A stretch of 43,720 nucleotides of DNA, from assembly GCA_003224055.1 (NCBI GenBank), contig QHYE01000080.1, forward strand, positions 1-43,720, read 5' to 3'. Source of the DNA: Acidobacteriota bacterium (GTDB lineage: Bacteria; Acidobacteriota; Terriglobia; Acidiferrales; UBA7541). Position numbers and translations under genes: made by a program. The notes under the pieces were generated by a model that did not search any database, was not told where the DNA came from, and saw nothing but the letters and a program-made list of their open reading frames with translations. Every line of letters begins with the position of its first letter. The first letter of the stretch is position 1. Below, one piece after another: positions 1 through 8,624 of this stretch.

Positions 1-93
1 CTCTACCAACTTCTCTACATCCATCGTTCGCAGGATAAGTTGCCGGCGATCAATTGCCACTAGTCGGGGAACGGCGGTCTCGTCGTTGCTCAT
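1..93 (-). CDS. IS1182-family transposase, N-terminal fragment cut by the window edge
   Basis: The 31 codons visible on the minus strand start at an ATG (91-93) and run off the left edge. The peptide contains the stretch LVAIDRRQLILRTMDVEKLV, which closely matches my memory of the N-terminus of IS1182-family DDE transposases (typically 'L..IDR.QL.LRT.DVE.L'). Transposases of this type cut and paste insertion sequences. Only the N-terminus is seen, so integrity, copy number and the far terminal repeat cannot be judged. The IS end should lie between this start codon and the phosphatase gene that ends at 197, but I could not identify a terminal inverted repeat without the other end. Confidence 0.65.
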   Translation of the reverse strand, partial: MSNDETAVPRLVAIDRRQLILRTMDVEKLVE

Positions 94-196
94 GCCCGCA
101 GTCTACACAATGCGGCTCCGTCAGCCCTCAATTTCTTCACACGTTCCTGTCCCCGATTTCCGAATCATAGGCGAATGGCGCAGCTTCACGGAAAGC

Positions 197-1837
197 CTAT
201 TCGGTGGTCAGAATAAGCAGGGTAATATCATCTGGCTGAGGGACTGGCCCTGCAAAGGCTGCTAGATCTTTCAAAATGTGAGTAAGTATGTCTTGAGCCG
301 CGGCAGGCGCACTATTGATGGCGTCAGCCAGACGGGTTTGACCCCAGGCCTCATCCTGGTGGTTCACTGAATCGGTCAAGCCGTCGGTGTAAGCCACTAA
401 TGTATCGCCGCTCTCCAGGTTCAGCGTCTCGTCGCTCAAAGCCAATGCCTCAAATGGCCCCATAATGAGCCCTCCATAAGCGAGGCGCTCCACGCCGCCC
501 GAAGCGCGTCGTAAAAAAGGCGGATCATGCCCGGCATTGGCATAAGTAAGCGATCGCAGAACAGGGTCGACAATCGCGTAGAAAACAGTTACAAACATCT
601 CGTTGCATGATTCCACCAAGAGTCTTCGATTAACTTCCGTCAAGACGGCCGAAGGATTGCCGTAGTGGCCAGCCTCAGAACGAATCAGGCTGCGGGCCAT
701 AGCCATATACAACGCCGCAGGCGCGCCCTTCCCCGAAACGTCGGCAAGGACCATTCCCCAACGCCCGTCCGGCAACGAAAAAAAATCATAGAAGTCACCT
801 GCAACCTCACGGGCTGGACGCCAATCCGCGGCGACCGTGAAACCAAGGATGTTTGGAGGTTGGGTTGGCAATAAACTCTTCTGCACAACACGAGCCATTT
901 CAAGTTCTTTTTCCTGACGAGTCCGTTGTGTCTCGGCCAAGTCGTGCAATCGAGCGCGTTCAAGAGCGACGGCGACCTGTGAACCAGCAGCCGAAAGAAA
1001 TTGTAGATCGGCTGGGCTCAGGAATTCCCATTGTTGTGTTGCAATATTGATTAACCCGACCGGTCGCTTCTGAACGATGAGAGGTAAAGTCGCATGAAAG
1101 AGTAACCCTTCGGTCGCGCCAGCATGACGAAAGGCGTTCTGCAAGCGCGTGCATTCGACTATGTTGACAGCGCGGACTAATTGTTCGTTTCGTAGCAGAC
1201 GCTGGCAGTGACAATCAGGCGGTTGACTGAGATAGCGTCGATTGTCCTGCTCAAGTCCAGGCGGCAGACCACAGCATGCGGCCACGGCAAAATCATGGCG
1301 TGGATCGTTAGCACTAGTCGCAGTGCATGCACCAGCTTCCGTCCAGAGGAAGGCCCAAGCCGTCTTAAGCCCCATCGCTTCAACCAGCGTTTCGACAACC
1401 TTGGCCAACAAGGTACGGACATCAACACATCGGTTAAGGTGCTCGGAAAGACGGTTCAGTGCACGGAGATGAGCGATTTCACGATCCGCTGGATTAGCGA
1501 AGCGCGCTTCCTCACGTCGCTTGATCTGCTCGCGGCTCAATAAGGGGCGGCTGAAGTCGAAAGTGTCGAAGGGGGATTTGGCGATTAGATGGTTCGTCAG
1601 GACCCAATCGTAGAAGCGTTTAAGAGACGCGACGGTTCGTTGAAGAATTAATCGGCTGGCCCCACTCAATTTTGAGTGAAGCAAATAAGAGCGAATAGCT
1701 ACATCATCGAGCGCATCGGGGATGAACGCCCTGCCTTGTGCTTGAATCCGCCAATCGACGAAGTCACGAAGGTCGTCCAGAGTCTTAGAGTCGGCTGAGG
1801 AGAGTTGGGCTGCGAATTGCTCAACAAACTTGTTCAT
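197..1837 (-). CDS. GAF-SpoIIE (PP2C) serine/threonine phosphatase with a recombinase SAM-like N-terminal domain
   Basis: The protein has 546 aa. Residues about 330-546 form a SpoIIE/RsbU-type PP2C phosphatase with the expected metal-binding signatures: AGDFYDF, ADVSGKG, ANAGHDPP, YTDGLTD and PDDITLL. Such enzymes dephosphorylate anti-anti-sigma factors or other phosphoproteins in partner-switching pathways. Residues about 125-300 look like a GAF sensor domain, followed by a short helical linker (MARVVQKSLLP), the usual RsbU-type entry. Residues about 10-95 resemble the core-binding SAM-like domain of tyrosine recombinases (pattern DLRDFVDWR ... LKRFYDWVL ... SPFD), yet no recombinase catalytic domain follows. 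No anti-sigma or STAS gene lies beside it, so the target is unknown. The ATG start has only a weak ribosome-binding site (AGAAG). Confidence 0.85.
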   Translation of the reverse strand: MNKFVEQFAAQLSSADSKTLDDLRDFVDWRIQAQGRAFIPDALDDVAIRSYLLHSKLSGASRLILQRTVASLKRFYDWVLTNHLIAKSPFDTFDFSRPLLSREQIKRREEARFANPADREIAHLRALNRLSEHLNRCVDVRTLLAKVVETLVEAMGLKTAWAFLWTEAGACTATSANDPRHDFAVAACCGLPPGLEQDNRRYLSQPPDCHCQRLLRNEQLVRAVNIVECTRLQNAFRHAGATEGLLFHATLPLIVQKRPVGLINIATQQWEFLSPADLQFLSAAGSQVAVALERARLHDLAETQRTRQEKELEMARVVQKSLLPTQPPNILGFTVAADWRPAREVAGDFYDFFSLPDGRWGMVLADVSGKGAPAALYMAMARSLIRSEAGHYGNPSAVLTEVNRRLLVESCNEMFVTVFYAIVDPVLRSLTYANAGHDPPFLRRASGGVERLAYGGLIMGPFEALALSDETLNLESGDTLVAYTDGLTDSVNHQDEAWGQTRLADAINSAPAAAQDILTHILKDLAAFAGPVPQPDDITLLILTTE

Positions 1838-1905
1838 CTTCTAGGGATGTCGCCGGTGGCAAACTCTTAAAGCACCGCGACATAGGAGACTTTAGTTTCA
1901 GGAAA

Positions 1906-2682
1906 CTACTCGAGTAGCTCGGGCTCGTCGCGGAGGATACTCGCCAGCATCGGCTGAAACTGGAACCATCCCGCCATAGGGTTTCCGACTTGCTCCCTCG
2001 TCGCAAGCGCAGTGGCAGGATCGATCTTTACCGGCACGCCGGCCGCCTCGGCCAGCAACTGTGCCTGGCAGCTGCGGTCCATGGTGATGAACCACCACGC
2101 CGCTTCCTCCACGCGCTGGCCTACGGTGAGCAATCCATGATTTCGCAGAATCGCTGCCTTATGTCGTCCAAGAGCCTGCGCGATTCGCGCGCCCTCCGAC
2201 GTTTCGTAGACCACGCTGGTAAAGTCCGCGAACAATCCGTGGTCTTCGTAAAACGCGCAGGCGTCCTGCGTGATGGGATCGAGCAGCCGCCCGAGCGACG
2301 CCCAGGCTTTCCCGTACATCGAATGCGCGTGCGCCGCCGCAACCACTTCGGGACGCGCCGCGTGCACCTGCGAGTGGATGGCAAACGCCGCTCCATTGAC
2401 GGGATACTTTCCCTCGACCACGTCACCGCGGTGATTCACCAGAATCAGGTCGGACGCGCGAATTTGCCCGAAGTGCATCCCGAACGGGTTCACCCAGAAG
2501 TGGTCAAGCCGTTCCGGATCGCGCGCCGTGATGTGTCCCGCCACGCCTTCATCGAATCCAAAGCGCGAAAAGAGCCGGAACGCCGCGGCCAGCATCCTCT
2601 TGCGATGCAAGCGCTCCTCCGCGGCCGTGGCAAACTTAGGTGGCCGCGGGATGTTTAATACATTAGCGGGCGCTCCCGGCAT
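1906..2682 (-). CDS. Class II aldolase/adducin family protein
   Basis: The protein has 258 aa from the ATG at 2682, chosen because a GGAGG lies 5-6 nt upstream; an in-frame ATG at 2703 would add seven residues. The fold signature of class II (zinc) aldolases is present: an acidic residue in GDVVEGKYPVNGA, the metal-binding HAHS motif after RPEVVAA, and a third histidine in ILRNHGLLTVG. Family members cleave sugar phosphates by retro-aldol chemistry (fuculose-, rhamnulose-phosphate) or epimerise ribulose phosphate. Many environmental homologues of this subtype have no known substrate. There is no sugar-catabolic gene nearby to suggest one. The next gene on the same strand upstream is an alpha/beta hydrolase 46 nt away, so the two could be co-transcribed. 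Confidence 0.85.
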   Translation of the reverse strand: MPGAPANVLNIPRPPKFATAAEERLHRKRMLAAAFRLFSRFGFDEGVAGHITARDPERLDHFWVNPFGMHFGQIRASDLILVNHRGDVVEGKYPVNGAAFAIHSQVHAARPEVVAAAHAHSMYGKAWASLGRLLDPITQDACAFYEDHGLFADFTSVVYETSEGARIAQALGRHKAAILRNHGLLTVGQRVEEAAWWFITMDRSCQAQLLAEAAGVPVKIDPATALATREQVGNPMAGWFQFQPMLASILRDEPELLE

Positions 2683-2728
2683 TGGGACCTCCGTCCCGCG
2701 CATCGAGTGGCTAGTTCCTGTGGACTTA

Positions 2729-3421
2729 CTAAGCGGAGGCGGCCTTCACCTTCTTGGCGGCCTGCTCAATAAGAGCTGCGACAGCACTAGGCTGCGATAC
2801 GTAGATGGCATGGCTGCCCTTGACCTCAACGACCGTCGAACCGGCCCGCTTGGACATGGCACGCTGGGCGTCAGGTGGGATCATCTTGTCCTCGGTGGTG
2901 ACCAGGTACCAGCTCGGCTTGGTTCTCCACGCCGGTTCGCTGATCGCGCCGCTAATGGCCCCCATGCCCCACGGGACTTGGGAATCGGCCATGAACTCAG
3001 CTTTTTCTGCCTCTACGTCGGCCGCGAAAGAGGCGGGGAACTTCGCCTTGTCGAGAAACAAAAAGCCGTCTTGCGGCGGTAGTATCGGAGGTACGGGCGC
3101 GCCGGGCGGCGGATCTTTAATAAGCGTTCCCACCGACTCGCCCTTGTCTGGAGCGAAGGCGGCGATGTATACGAGGGCTGAAACGTTTGGGTGGTTTCCG
3201 GCTTCGGTGATCACCGCTCCGCCATAGGAATGGCCAACGAGAATTGTAGGTCCGTCCTGCGTTGCAAGAACTCGCTTGGTAACCGCAACGTCGTCTTCCA
3301 ACGATATCGTCGGATTCTGAACGACGCTGACCTTGTAGCCGTCTCTCTTCAGGATCTTGTAGACGCCTTCCCATCCGGCGCCGTCCACAAAGCCACCGTG
3401 GACTAGAACGATGTTGTTCAA
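2729..3421 (-). CDS. Alpha/beta hydrolase
   Basis: The protein has 230 aa and starts at a TTG with a strong GGAGG 6-7 nt upstream. It shows the oxyanion motif LVHGGFVDG near the N-terminus, the nucleophile elbow GHSYGG at about residues 63-68, an acid in TTEDKMIPP and the catalytic histidine in KGSHAIYVS near the C-terminus. This is the compact subgroup that includes salicylate-esterase-like and EstC-like enzymes acting on small esters. No signal peptide is visible, so it should be cytoplasmic. The substrate cannot be inferred from the neighbourhood. It is followed downstream on the same strand by the class II aldolase. Confidence 0.88.
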   Translation of the reverse strand: MNNIVLVHGGFVDGAGWEGVYKILKRDGYKVSVVQNPTISLEDDVAVTKRVLATQDGPTILVGHSYGGAVITEAGNHPNVSALVYIAAFAPDKGESVGTLIKDPPPGAPVPPILPPQDGFLFLDKAKFPASFAADVEAEKAEFMADSQVPWGMGAISGAISEPAWRTKPSWYLVTTEDKMIPPDAQRAMSKRAGSTVVEVKGSHAIYVSQPSAVAALIEQAAKKVKAASA

Positions 3422-3835
3422 TGCTCGCCTCCTTCACTTTTTGATATGGCTGTATGCATCGGCAGGTCCCGTGTTGATCGGGCTAGGTATCGGAGGCCCT
3501 CGCCCGACTGCGGCGAAGTATAACGACGGGTAGAATAGTAGTCAACCCAACGCCAGAATCCCGGTTACTTCGCGCGTGCTCGGCGCATCGCAAACCCTTA
3601 AAGGATGAGACGATTTCGGGTGGACGGGTGGCCAGGCTCAATGAGGTGAGAGGAATCTGGGTGCCCAGCCCTCGGTTTTGGAGGGCGGGGCTTTTGTCTT
3701 TCCTCGATCCTCCCACTTTGATCGCTCCGATTACGTCAGTGTCCGATTTCTGATTCCCGGCGAGCAATCCTAATCTGTCCAACTCTCAATCGTTCAACAC
3801 TTTACCGCCCCGTTCGAATGATATGTAGAAAGTAA

Positions 3836-3865
3836 TTGACACGCAGTGTACTTCTGTGCTATTCT
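3836..3865 (+). promoter_or_regulatory. Possible sigma-70 promoter
   Basis: TTGACA (3836-3841) and TATTCT (3860-3865) are separated by 18 nt, a good match to -35/-10 boxes. No gene follows on the plus strand, so it would drive a non-coding or antisense transcript, or it is a chance match. Confidence 0.3.
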
Positions 3866-3955
3866 TTGATATGTTTGCCAATCAAAATCCTCGCCTGCGA
3901 TCTACTCGCCACACCCTGGCCGCTGTCTCCCTGTTCTTCCGCCTCCCTCTCTCTG

Positions 3956-4256
3956 TAAGTCCTTTGTTCGACACTCATACGAGTCGCCAGCAAATCACTG
4001 AAAACACAAATACTTTAAGTCCTGCATTTGCCACTCATACGAAAACAACCGGGGTGTGTAGCAACAATTCCCGTTCTGGAACTCACTCCTGTCGTTCGCG
4101 CTTCCTCTGCGATCTCGGCGTCTCTACGTTGAATCCCATTCTTTCCCCTTCAACTTTCAACCTTCAGATCTTAACCTCCTTCCCTCCACGTGACCTTTCT
4201 TTTCAACCACTTACAAATTGCCCATTTCACAAGCCCTTTGTTTTGACATTCATGCA
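3956..4256 (+). repeat. Three degenerate 27-nt direct repeats
   Basis: Copies lie at 3956-3982, 4016-4042 and 4230-4256. The first two are exactly 60 nt apart and share TAAGTCCT and ACTCATACGA. The third is more diverged (AAGCCCTTTGTTTTGACATTC) and is followed by a G-rich run. They resemble degenerate intergenic units I associate with Acidobacteriota genomes; their function is unknown. Confidence 0.5.
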
Positions 4257-4360
4257 TCGGATGGGGGGTGTAGGGGGTGGCGTTCAGAAATTCTTAAAGA
4301 ATTACTTTAACTCCGGCAGGATCTCAATAAGGATCAAACGTTTGCAGAGGGCCGATTTTA

Positions 4361-4404
4361 CCAGTCACCGGTCACGAGTCACCAGTCACGAACCACCAGT
4401 CACT
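4361..4404 (+). repeat. Short tandem array of (A/G)GTCAC units
   Basis: About five copies of a GTCAC core (CAGTCACC, GGTCACGA, GTCACCAG and similar) occur in 44 nt, directly downstream of the cheX stop codon at 4411 on the minus strand. It may be slippage-generated; no hairpin with a T-run is evident, so it is not an obvious terminator. Confidence 0.55.
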
Positions 4405-4410
4405 GTCTCT

Positions 4411-4914
4411 TCAATCCAACGCCGGAACCGCATTCCGCTCATTCCGTCGCCGATGCAAATAGTGCATGGCAATGTTGAGGTAAATTTCGCCGCACGGCGT
4501 CTCGATGCAGATCACCAGCGCTTCCGTGTCCGCGCTTCCGCCGAGCCCTTCATCGTTCATGTGGATTTCCGGCGGAAACACTTTGAAGTGAAACCCCTGG
4601 TCGTTCAGCAGCGTCACCGAATTTCCGATGACCATGTTCGCCAGCTCGCAAACCGTTTCCCGCACTACCTGCTCGCTCGACGGAATTTCCGCGCCCGCGA
4701 GTTGGCTGGCCACTTTGATCGCCACTTCCGGCGACAAATCCAAAATCACGCGCCCTTCAATGTCTCCTTTGATGGCGATGAGCGCCGCCACACCCTTCCG
4801 GCGATACGCGTCTTCCTCCATCGCCAGGTCCACGATTTTCGTTGGCGCCTGCAAAGACTCCGCGAAAACCGCATCCGCGGCGTTGATGAACGGCTGGATC
4901 AGTTCCATTCTCAT
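4411..4914 (-). CDS. cheX: CheX-type CheY-P phosphatase
   Basis: The protein has 167 aa and belongs to the CheX branch of the CheC/CheX/FliY family. The catalytic signature E..N is seen as E90-L-A-N93 in CELANMVIGNSV; in the family these residues position water for dephosphorylation of CheY-P. CheX proteins act as dimers with one such motif per subunit, which matches the single motif here. It is the last gene of the minus-strand chemosensory operon. Its ATG overlaps the TGA of the upstream cheY (ATGA at 4911-4914), indicating translational coupling of the response regulator and its phosphatase. An alternative ATG two codons downstream (4908) is possible. No cheC, cheD or cheZ is present, so this would be the signal-termination enzyme of the cluster. 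Confidence 0.85.
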   Translation of the reverse strand: MRMELIQPFINAADAVFAESLQAPTKIVDLAMEEDAYRRKGVAALIAIKGDIEGRVILDLSPEVAIKVASQLAGAEIPSSEQVVRETVCELANMVIGNSVTLLNDQGFHFKVFPPEIHMNDEGLGGSADTEALVICIETPCGEIYLNIAMHYLHRRRNERNAVPALD

Positions 4915-5363
4915 GAGCGGTGTTCTCCTGCGAGCGCCACCGGCGCGCCGGTAGCGTTGGGATCGTCACTGAGCACGTACCGGAGAATTTCGTACAACAC
5001 TTCCGGCTTCACCGGCTTCTGCACGAAGTGTTTCGCGCCTTTCTGCAGCGCCGCCAGAATGTTTTCCTGGTATCCGACGGACGAGACCATGACGATGCGC
5101 GCGTCGGCATGTTGCCGCACGATGCGCTCCACCGCCTCGATGCCTTCCATCTGCGGCATGGTGATGTCCATGAGCACGATGTCCGGCTTGACGCGGTTGA
5201 ATTCCGCGATGGCCGTCAAGCCGTCGCCCGCTTCGCCGGCCACTTCGCCGCCGAACTGCTCGATCATCTTGATGAGGTTCTTGCGCGCGAAGACGGAATC
5301 GTCCACCACCAGGTAGCGGACCGGCTGATTGTCTTTTCGCAGTAGAGCGGCAAATGGTTTCAT
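4911..5363 (-). CDS. cheY: Single-domain response regulator CheY
   Basis: The protein has 150 aa from the ATG at 5363, which has an AAGGAG ribosome-binding site. A longer frame reaching 5453 would overlap the end of cheB and has no such site. It is a receiver domain with the acidic pair D21-D22 (LVVDDS), phosphoacceptor D66 (LMDITMP), a hydroxyl residue in VMVSSVG and the conserved lysine in VQKPVKP, so it should be phosphorylatable by the CheA of this operon. About 12 extra residues precede the receiver. It overlaps cheX by 4 nt and follows cheB after 28 nt. There is no output domain, so it should act by protein binding, at a flagellar or pilus motor or another target not encoded in this window. 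Confidence 0.9.
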   Translation of the reverse strand: MKPFAALLRKDNQPVRYLVVDDSVFARKNLIKMIEQFGGEVAGEAGDGLTAIAEFNRVKPDIVLMDITMPQMEGIEAVERIVRQHADARIVMVSSVGYQENILAALQKGAKHFVQKPVKPEVLYEILRYVLSDDPNATGAPVALAGEHRS

Positions 5364-5391
5364 GGACTTCTCCTTATCCCGGCGCGCGTCT

Positions 5392-6540
5392 TCACGAGCG
5401 CTGGGAAGAAACTGGAATCTTTTCAACTTTGTCGTTCTTGTCGTTCTTTTCAATTTTTTCCGCCGCGCCTTGTACTGCAGCGTGCCGTTCCGCGCCGTAC
5501 TGGTTCGTCAAAAAAGTGGCAAGCCCGTCGAGCGGAATAATCTTGTTCGCATATCCCTTGAGAATCGCCGCCCGCGGCATCCCGCTCACGACGCAGGTAT
5601 CTTCGCTCTGCGCGATGGTCATTCCACCCGCGGCTTTCATCGCGCCGAGACCTTCCGCACCGTCATCGCCCATGCCGGTCATCAAAAGCCCGACGGCGGT
5701 AAGCCCAAATTCCTGCGCCACGGAATGGAACAAAACATCGGCCGACGGACGATGTCCATTCACCGGCGGGCCATCGGAAAGTACGGCCATGTCTCCGCGC
5801 GGCATGCGGCGAACCATCATATGGCGATTTCCCGGGCAGATGAGCACGCGTCCTGCGATCAAAAGATCTCCCGAGCGCGCTTCGTGAACTTCGAGGGCGC
5901 AGCACTCATCGAGGCGCTTCGCAAACATTTCCGTGAATCCTTCGGGCATGTGCTGCACGATCACGATGGTGGATTGAAAATCCGCGGGAATTTGCGACAA
6001 AACAAATTGCAGCGCGTTCGGGCCGCCAGTGGAAATTCCGATGGCAATAACGCGTCGCGGCGGCAGCGCCGCTCGGTTTCCCTTTTTTCGGATGGGCAGA
6101 TCGTCGGCGACGATGGCAGGAGGGAGCTTGCGGCCGGCCGCACGCTTGGCCACTTTGATTTTTGCGATCAACTGATCGGCGATTTCTTCGAGGCGGCCCG
6201 CGGCGGCGTCTTTCGGCTTGGTGACAAAATCGACGGCGCCGAGCGCGAGGGCTTTGAAAGTGGCGTAACCGCCTTCTTTCGAATGCGTGCTGAACAAAAT
6301 GACCGGCATGGGCGCGCGTCCCATGATCAAGCGCAGCGTTTCCATTCCGTCCATGCGCGGCATTTCCAGATCGAGGGTCACGACATCCGGCTTAAGTTCT
6401 TCAATTTTTTTCAAAGCAAATGCGCCGTCCATCGCGGTTCCGACGACTTCTATGGAAGAATCGCGCGCGAGAATCGCGGGAATCAATTTCCGCATCAGCG
6501 CGGAATCGTCAACGACGAGGACTCGAATACGTTCTGTCAT
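5392..6540 (-). CDS. cheB: Chemoreceptor glutamate methylesterase/deamidase CheB
   Basis: The protein has 382 aa. The N-terminal receiver has D11-D12 and phosphoacceptor D57. The C-terminal methylesterase has the serine-histidine-aspartate set S170 (GISTGGP), H197 (VQHMPEGFT) and D293 (TGMGDDGAEG). It removes methyl groups from, or deamidates, receptor glutamates and is activated by phosphorylation from CheA. The last 20 or so residues are a charged low-complexity tail (repeating EKIEKNDKND), outside the conserved fold. The start overlaps the cheA stop by 4 nt (6537-6540). Together with cheR in the same operon it completes an adaptation pair. Confidence 0.95.
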   Translation of the reverse strand: MTERIRVLVVDDSALMRKLIPAILARDSSIEVVGTAMDGAFALKKIEELKPDVVTLDLEMPRMDGMETLRLIMGRAPMPVILFSTHSKEGGYATFKALALGAVDFVTKPKDAAAGRLEEIADQLIAKIKVAKRAAGRKLPPAIVADDLPIRKKGNRAALPPRRVIAIGISTGGPNALQFVLSQIPADFQSTIVIVQHMPEGFTEMFAKRLDECCALEVHEARSGDLLIAGRVLICPGNRHMMVRRMPRGDMAVLSDGPPVNGHRPSADVLFHSVAQEFGLTAVGLLMTGMGDDGAEGLGAMKAAGGMTIAQSEDTCVVSGMPRAAILKGYANKIIPLDGLATFLTNQYGAERHAAVQGAAEKIEKNDKNDKVEKIPVSSQRS

Positions 6541-8624
6541 GCGATGGCTCCCAGTGGATTTGCGCGTGAGAGGCGCGACAGAACTGCAGGCACATTCAAA
6601 ATGAGAACAACGGTGCCATCGCCGAGGATGGACGCACCACTGACCAAGTCGCTGGATATGATTTCTGCGGGGAGCGCCTTAATGACCAACTCTTCTTCTC
6701 CAACGAGGCTATCAACAAGGAGACCAAAACGTTTTTCGGCCGCGCCGATGACGACGACGAAATGCTTTTTCTTAACGGGCTGCGTATCGATGCTGCGCAG
6801 GCGGCTGAGCTCGTCCAAACGGACCAGCGTGAGAATCTGGTCGCGGAGACGAAGGACCTCACGCTGGTCCACGCGATGGATTTCATGGTCCGCGATGCGC
6901 GAGATTTCCACGACGGAGGAAAGCGGCACCGCGAACAAGCGGCCACCCACGCGGAAGAGCAGCGTTTGAATGCTGGCGAGGGTAAGCGGTGCGCGAAGCT
7001 GAAACGTGGAGCCCTGGCCCTTTTTCGAGGAAACCTGGACCGTGCCCTTGAGGCGATCGAGGACGGTTCGAACGACGTCCATACCAATACCGCGTCCCGA
7101 AACTTCCGTGACTTCCGAAGCGGTGCTCAAACCTGATTCAAAAATAAGATTGAGAGCATCCTGCTCGGAGAGTCGCTGGGCTTCTTCGGGTTTCAAAAGT
7201 TTGGTCTCGACGGCGCGTGCGCGGAGCCGGGCAAGATCGATGCCGCGACCATCGTCGCGTACTTCAATGACGACCTGAGTGCCCTGATGATAGGCGTTGA
7301 GATAGATGGTGCCGCGGGCGGGCTTTCCGGCAGTCAATCGTTCGTCGGCCGGCTCAATGCCATGATCGACGGAATTGCGCACGATATGCATGAGCGGCTC
7401 GGCGAGAGCATCGAGGATGCTTTTGTCGAGGTCGGTGTTCTGGCCGGACACTTCGAGAGCCACGTCTTTGCCGCACTGCTTCGCGACGTCGCGAACGACG
7501 CGCGGAAAACGTCGAAATAGCTGTTCCACAGGCACCATGCGAATCTTCAGAACGCATTTGTGAAGTTCGTCGAGGATGCGCGCCTGAAAGGCCATGGCGT
7601 CGGCAAGCTTGGCACGCAGAGGGTCGCGGGCATGCTTCTGATCGAACTCCGAGAGCGTGCGATTGAGCATGGACTTGCCGATGATCAATTCACCGACGAG
7701 ATTCATGACGGCGTCAATACGCGTAGCCTCCACGCGGAGAGTGGCTTCGGACACGGCAGCCGCGGCTGAACCCGGGGTGGAGGCCTTCGTTGCGAGGCCG
7801 TTTTCAGCAGCGCCGGCCACGAAGTTTGCCGCCTGCGCTTCCAGGACGTCACCCAACAATTCATGCTCGGAGGTTTCCGCCGTCGCAGCAAACTCGATGC
7901 GCACGTCGGAAACGATGGAAGGGATGCGGCAGCGTTGCTTCAATCTTTCGACGGATTGCGAACTCGCGAGAGCGGCCTCGACAATTTCGACGCTCGCAGC
8001 GGCAAGATTGTCTTCGGGACGCAGGGCGATGACCGTGCCGCTTCCATGAAGAACGTTTCGAATGAGCTGGAAAGCGGCGGCGCGCATCAGGCTGTCCGGG
8101 TCAATGCGCAAAGCGATGTTGTAAACCGCTTCGCCGCGATGGACCGCTTCCGAAATCATGAGTTGCTCGTATTCGGTCCAGGCAAATTGAGCGGGCAACT
8201 GGACCACGACCACTGGGGAATTCTCCGGCGAGGCGGGGACCTCCAACAGCCGCTTGATCAGGGCATGAAGAGCTTCGACGGCGGGCGGATCCACGTTCCG
8301 CTGATAGGCGGCAAGCATGGCGCCGAAACTATCGGCGGCGGCGAGAACAAGTTCAGCGAGTTCCCCGCCGCAGGCCTCCGCCACCTGCGGGGTGAGCACG
8401 TCCTCGAGTTCGTGGGCAAGTTCACTCAGCTTATGAAAACCGCAAGCCGCAGAATCACCCTTGAGAGTGTGCACGGCGCGGCGAACTCGGCGGATCACTT
8501 GCTCATCGCTGGGACGCGATTCGAGCTCGAGTCCCGCCTCATTGAGCGATTGGAGCAGTTCGTTCGCGCTCTCAAAGAAGAGAGCGCGCAACTCACCGCC
8601 GCGATCCTCGGGAGGACGTTTCAC
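6537..8624 (-). CDS. cheA: Chemotaxis histidine kinase CheA
   Basis: The protein has 695 aa. The N-terminal HPt (P1) domain carries phosphorylatable H52 in VHTLKGDSAACGF. A region at about 150-260 looks like the P2 response-regulator docking domain. The dimerisation helices follow (RIDAVMNLVGELIIGKS), then an HATPase domain with the N box (HIVRNSVDHGIE), DDGRGIDLARL and SGRGIGMDVVR, and a C-terminal CheW-like P5 domain ending in GDGTVVLILNVP. It phosphorylates CheY and CheB of the operon. It is a standard-architecture CheA without a C-terminal receiver, unlike the second CheA of the window. It overlaps cheR upstream by 4 nt and cheB downstream by 4 nt, so the block is tightly coupled. Confidence 0.95.
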   Translation of the reverse strand: MKRPPEDRGGELRALFFESANELLQSLNEAGLELESRPSDEQVIRRVRRAVHTLKGDSAACGFHKLSELAHELEDVLTPQVAEACGGELAELVLAAADSFGAMLAAYQRNVDPPAVEALHALIKRLLEVPASPENSPVVVVQLPAQFAWTEYEQLMISEAVHRGEAVYNIALRIDPDSLMRAAAFQLIRNVLHGSGTVIALRPEDNLAAASVEIVEAALASSQSVERLKQRCRIPSIVSDVRIEFAATAETSEHELLGDVLEAQAANFVAGAAENGLATKASTPGSAAAAVSEATLRVEATRIDAVMNLVGELIIGKSMLNRTLSEFDQKHARDPLRAKLADAMAFQARILDELHKCVLKIRMVPVEQLFRRFPRVVRDVAKQCGKDVALEVSGQNTDLDKSILDALAEPLMHIVRNSVDHGIEPADERLTAGKPARGTIYLNAYHQGTQVVIEVRDDGRGIDLARLRARAVETKLLKPEEAQRLSEQDALNLIFESGLSTASEVTEVSGRGIGMDVVRTVLDRLKGTVQVSSKKGQGSTFQLRAPLTLASIQTLLFRVGGRLFAVPLSSVVEISRIADHEIHRVDQREVLRLRDQILTLVRLDELSRLRSIDTQPVKKKHFVVVIGAAEKRFGLLVDSLVGEEELVIKALPAEIISSDLVSGASILGDGTVVLILNVPAVLSRLSRANPLGAIA

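Larger units (their letters stand above)
3422..4410. other. Long non-coding stretch (about 1 kb)
   Basis: I see no convincing gene here; the long plus-strand frame opening at 3856 has low-complexity, non-protein-like content and continues antisense through cheX and cheY. The stretch holds a possible sigma-70 promoter (3836-3865), three related 27-nt repeats (3956, 4016, 4230), a G-rich run at 4259-4280 and a short tandem array of GTCAC units (4361-4404). Confidence 0.6.

Noticed and set aside
3856-5316. Plus-strand 486-codon frame
   Set aside because: It starts in low-complexity intergenic sequence and runs antisense through cheX and cheY; composition is not protein-like.
5329-6969. Plus-strand 546-codon frame
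   Set aside because: Antisense to cheB and cheA; a by-product of GC-rich codon use.
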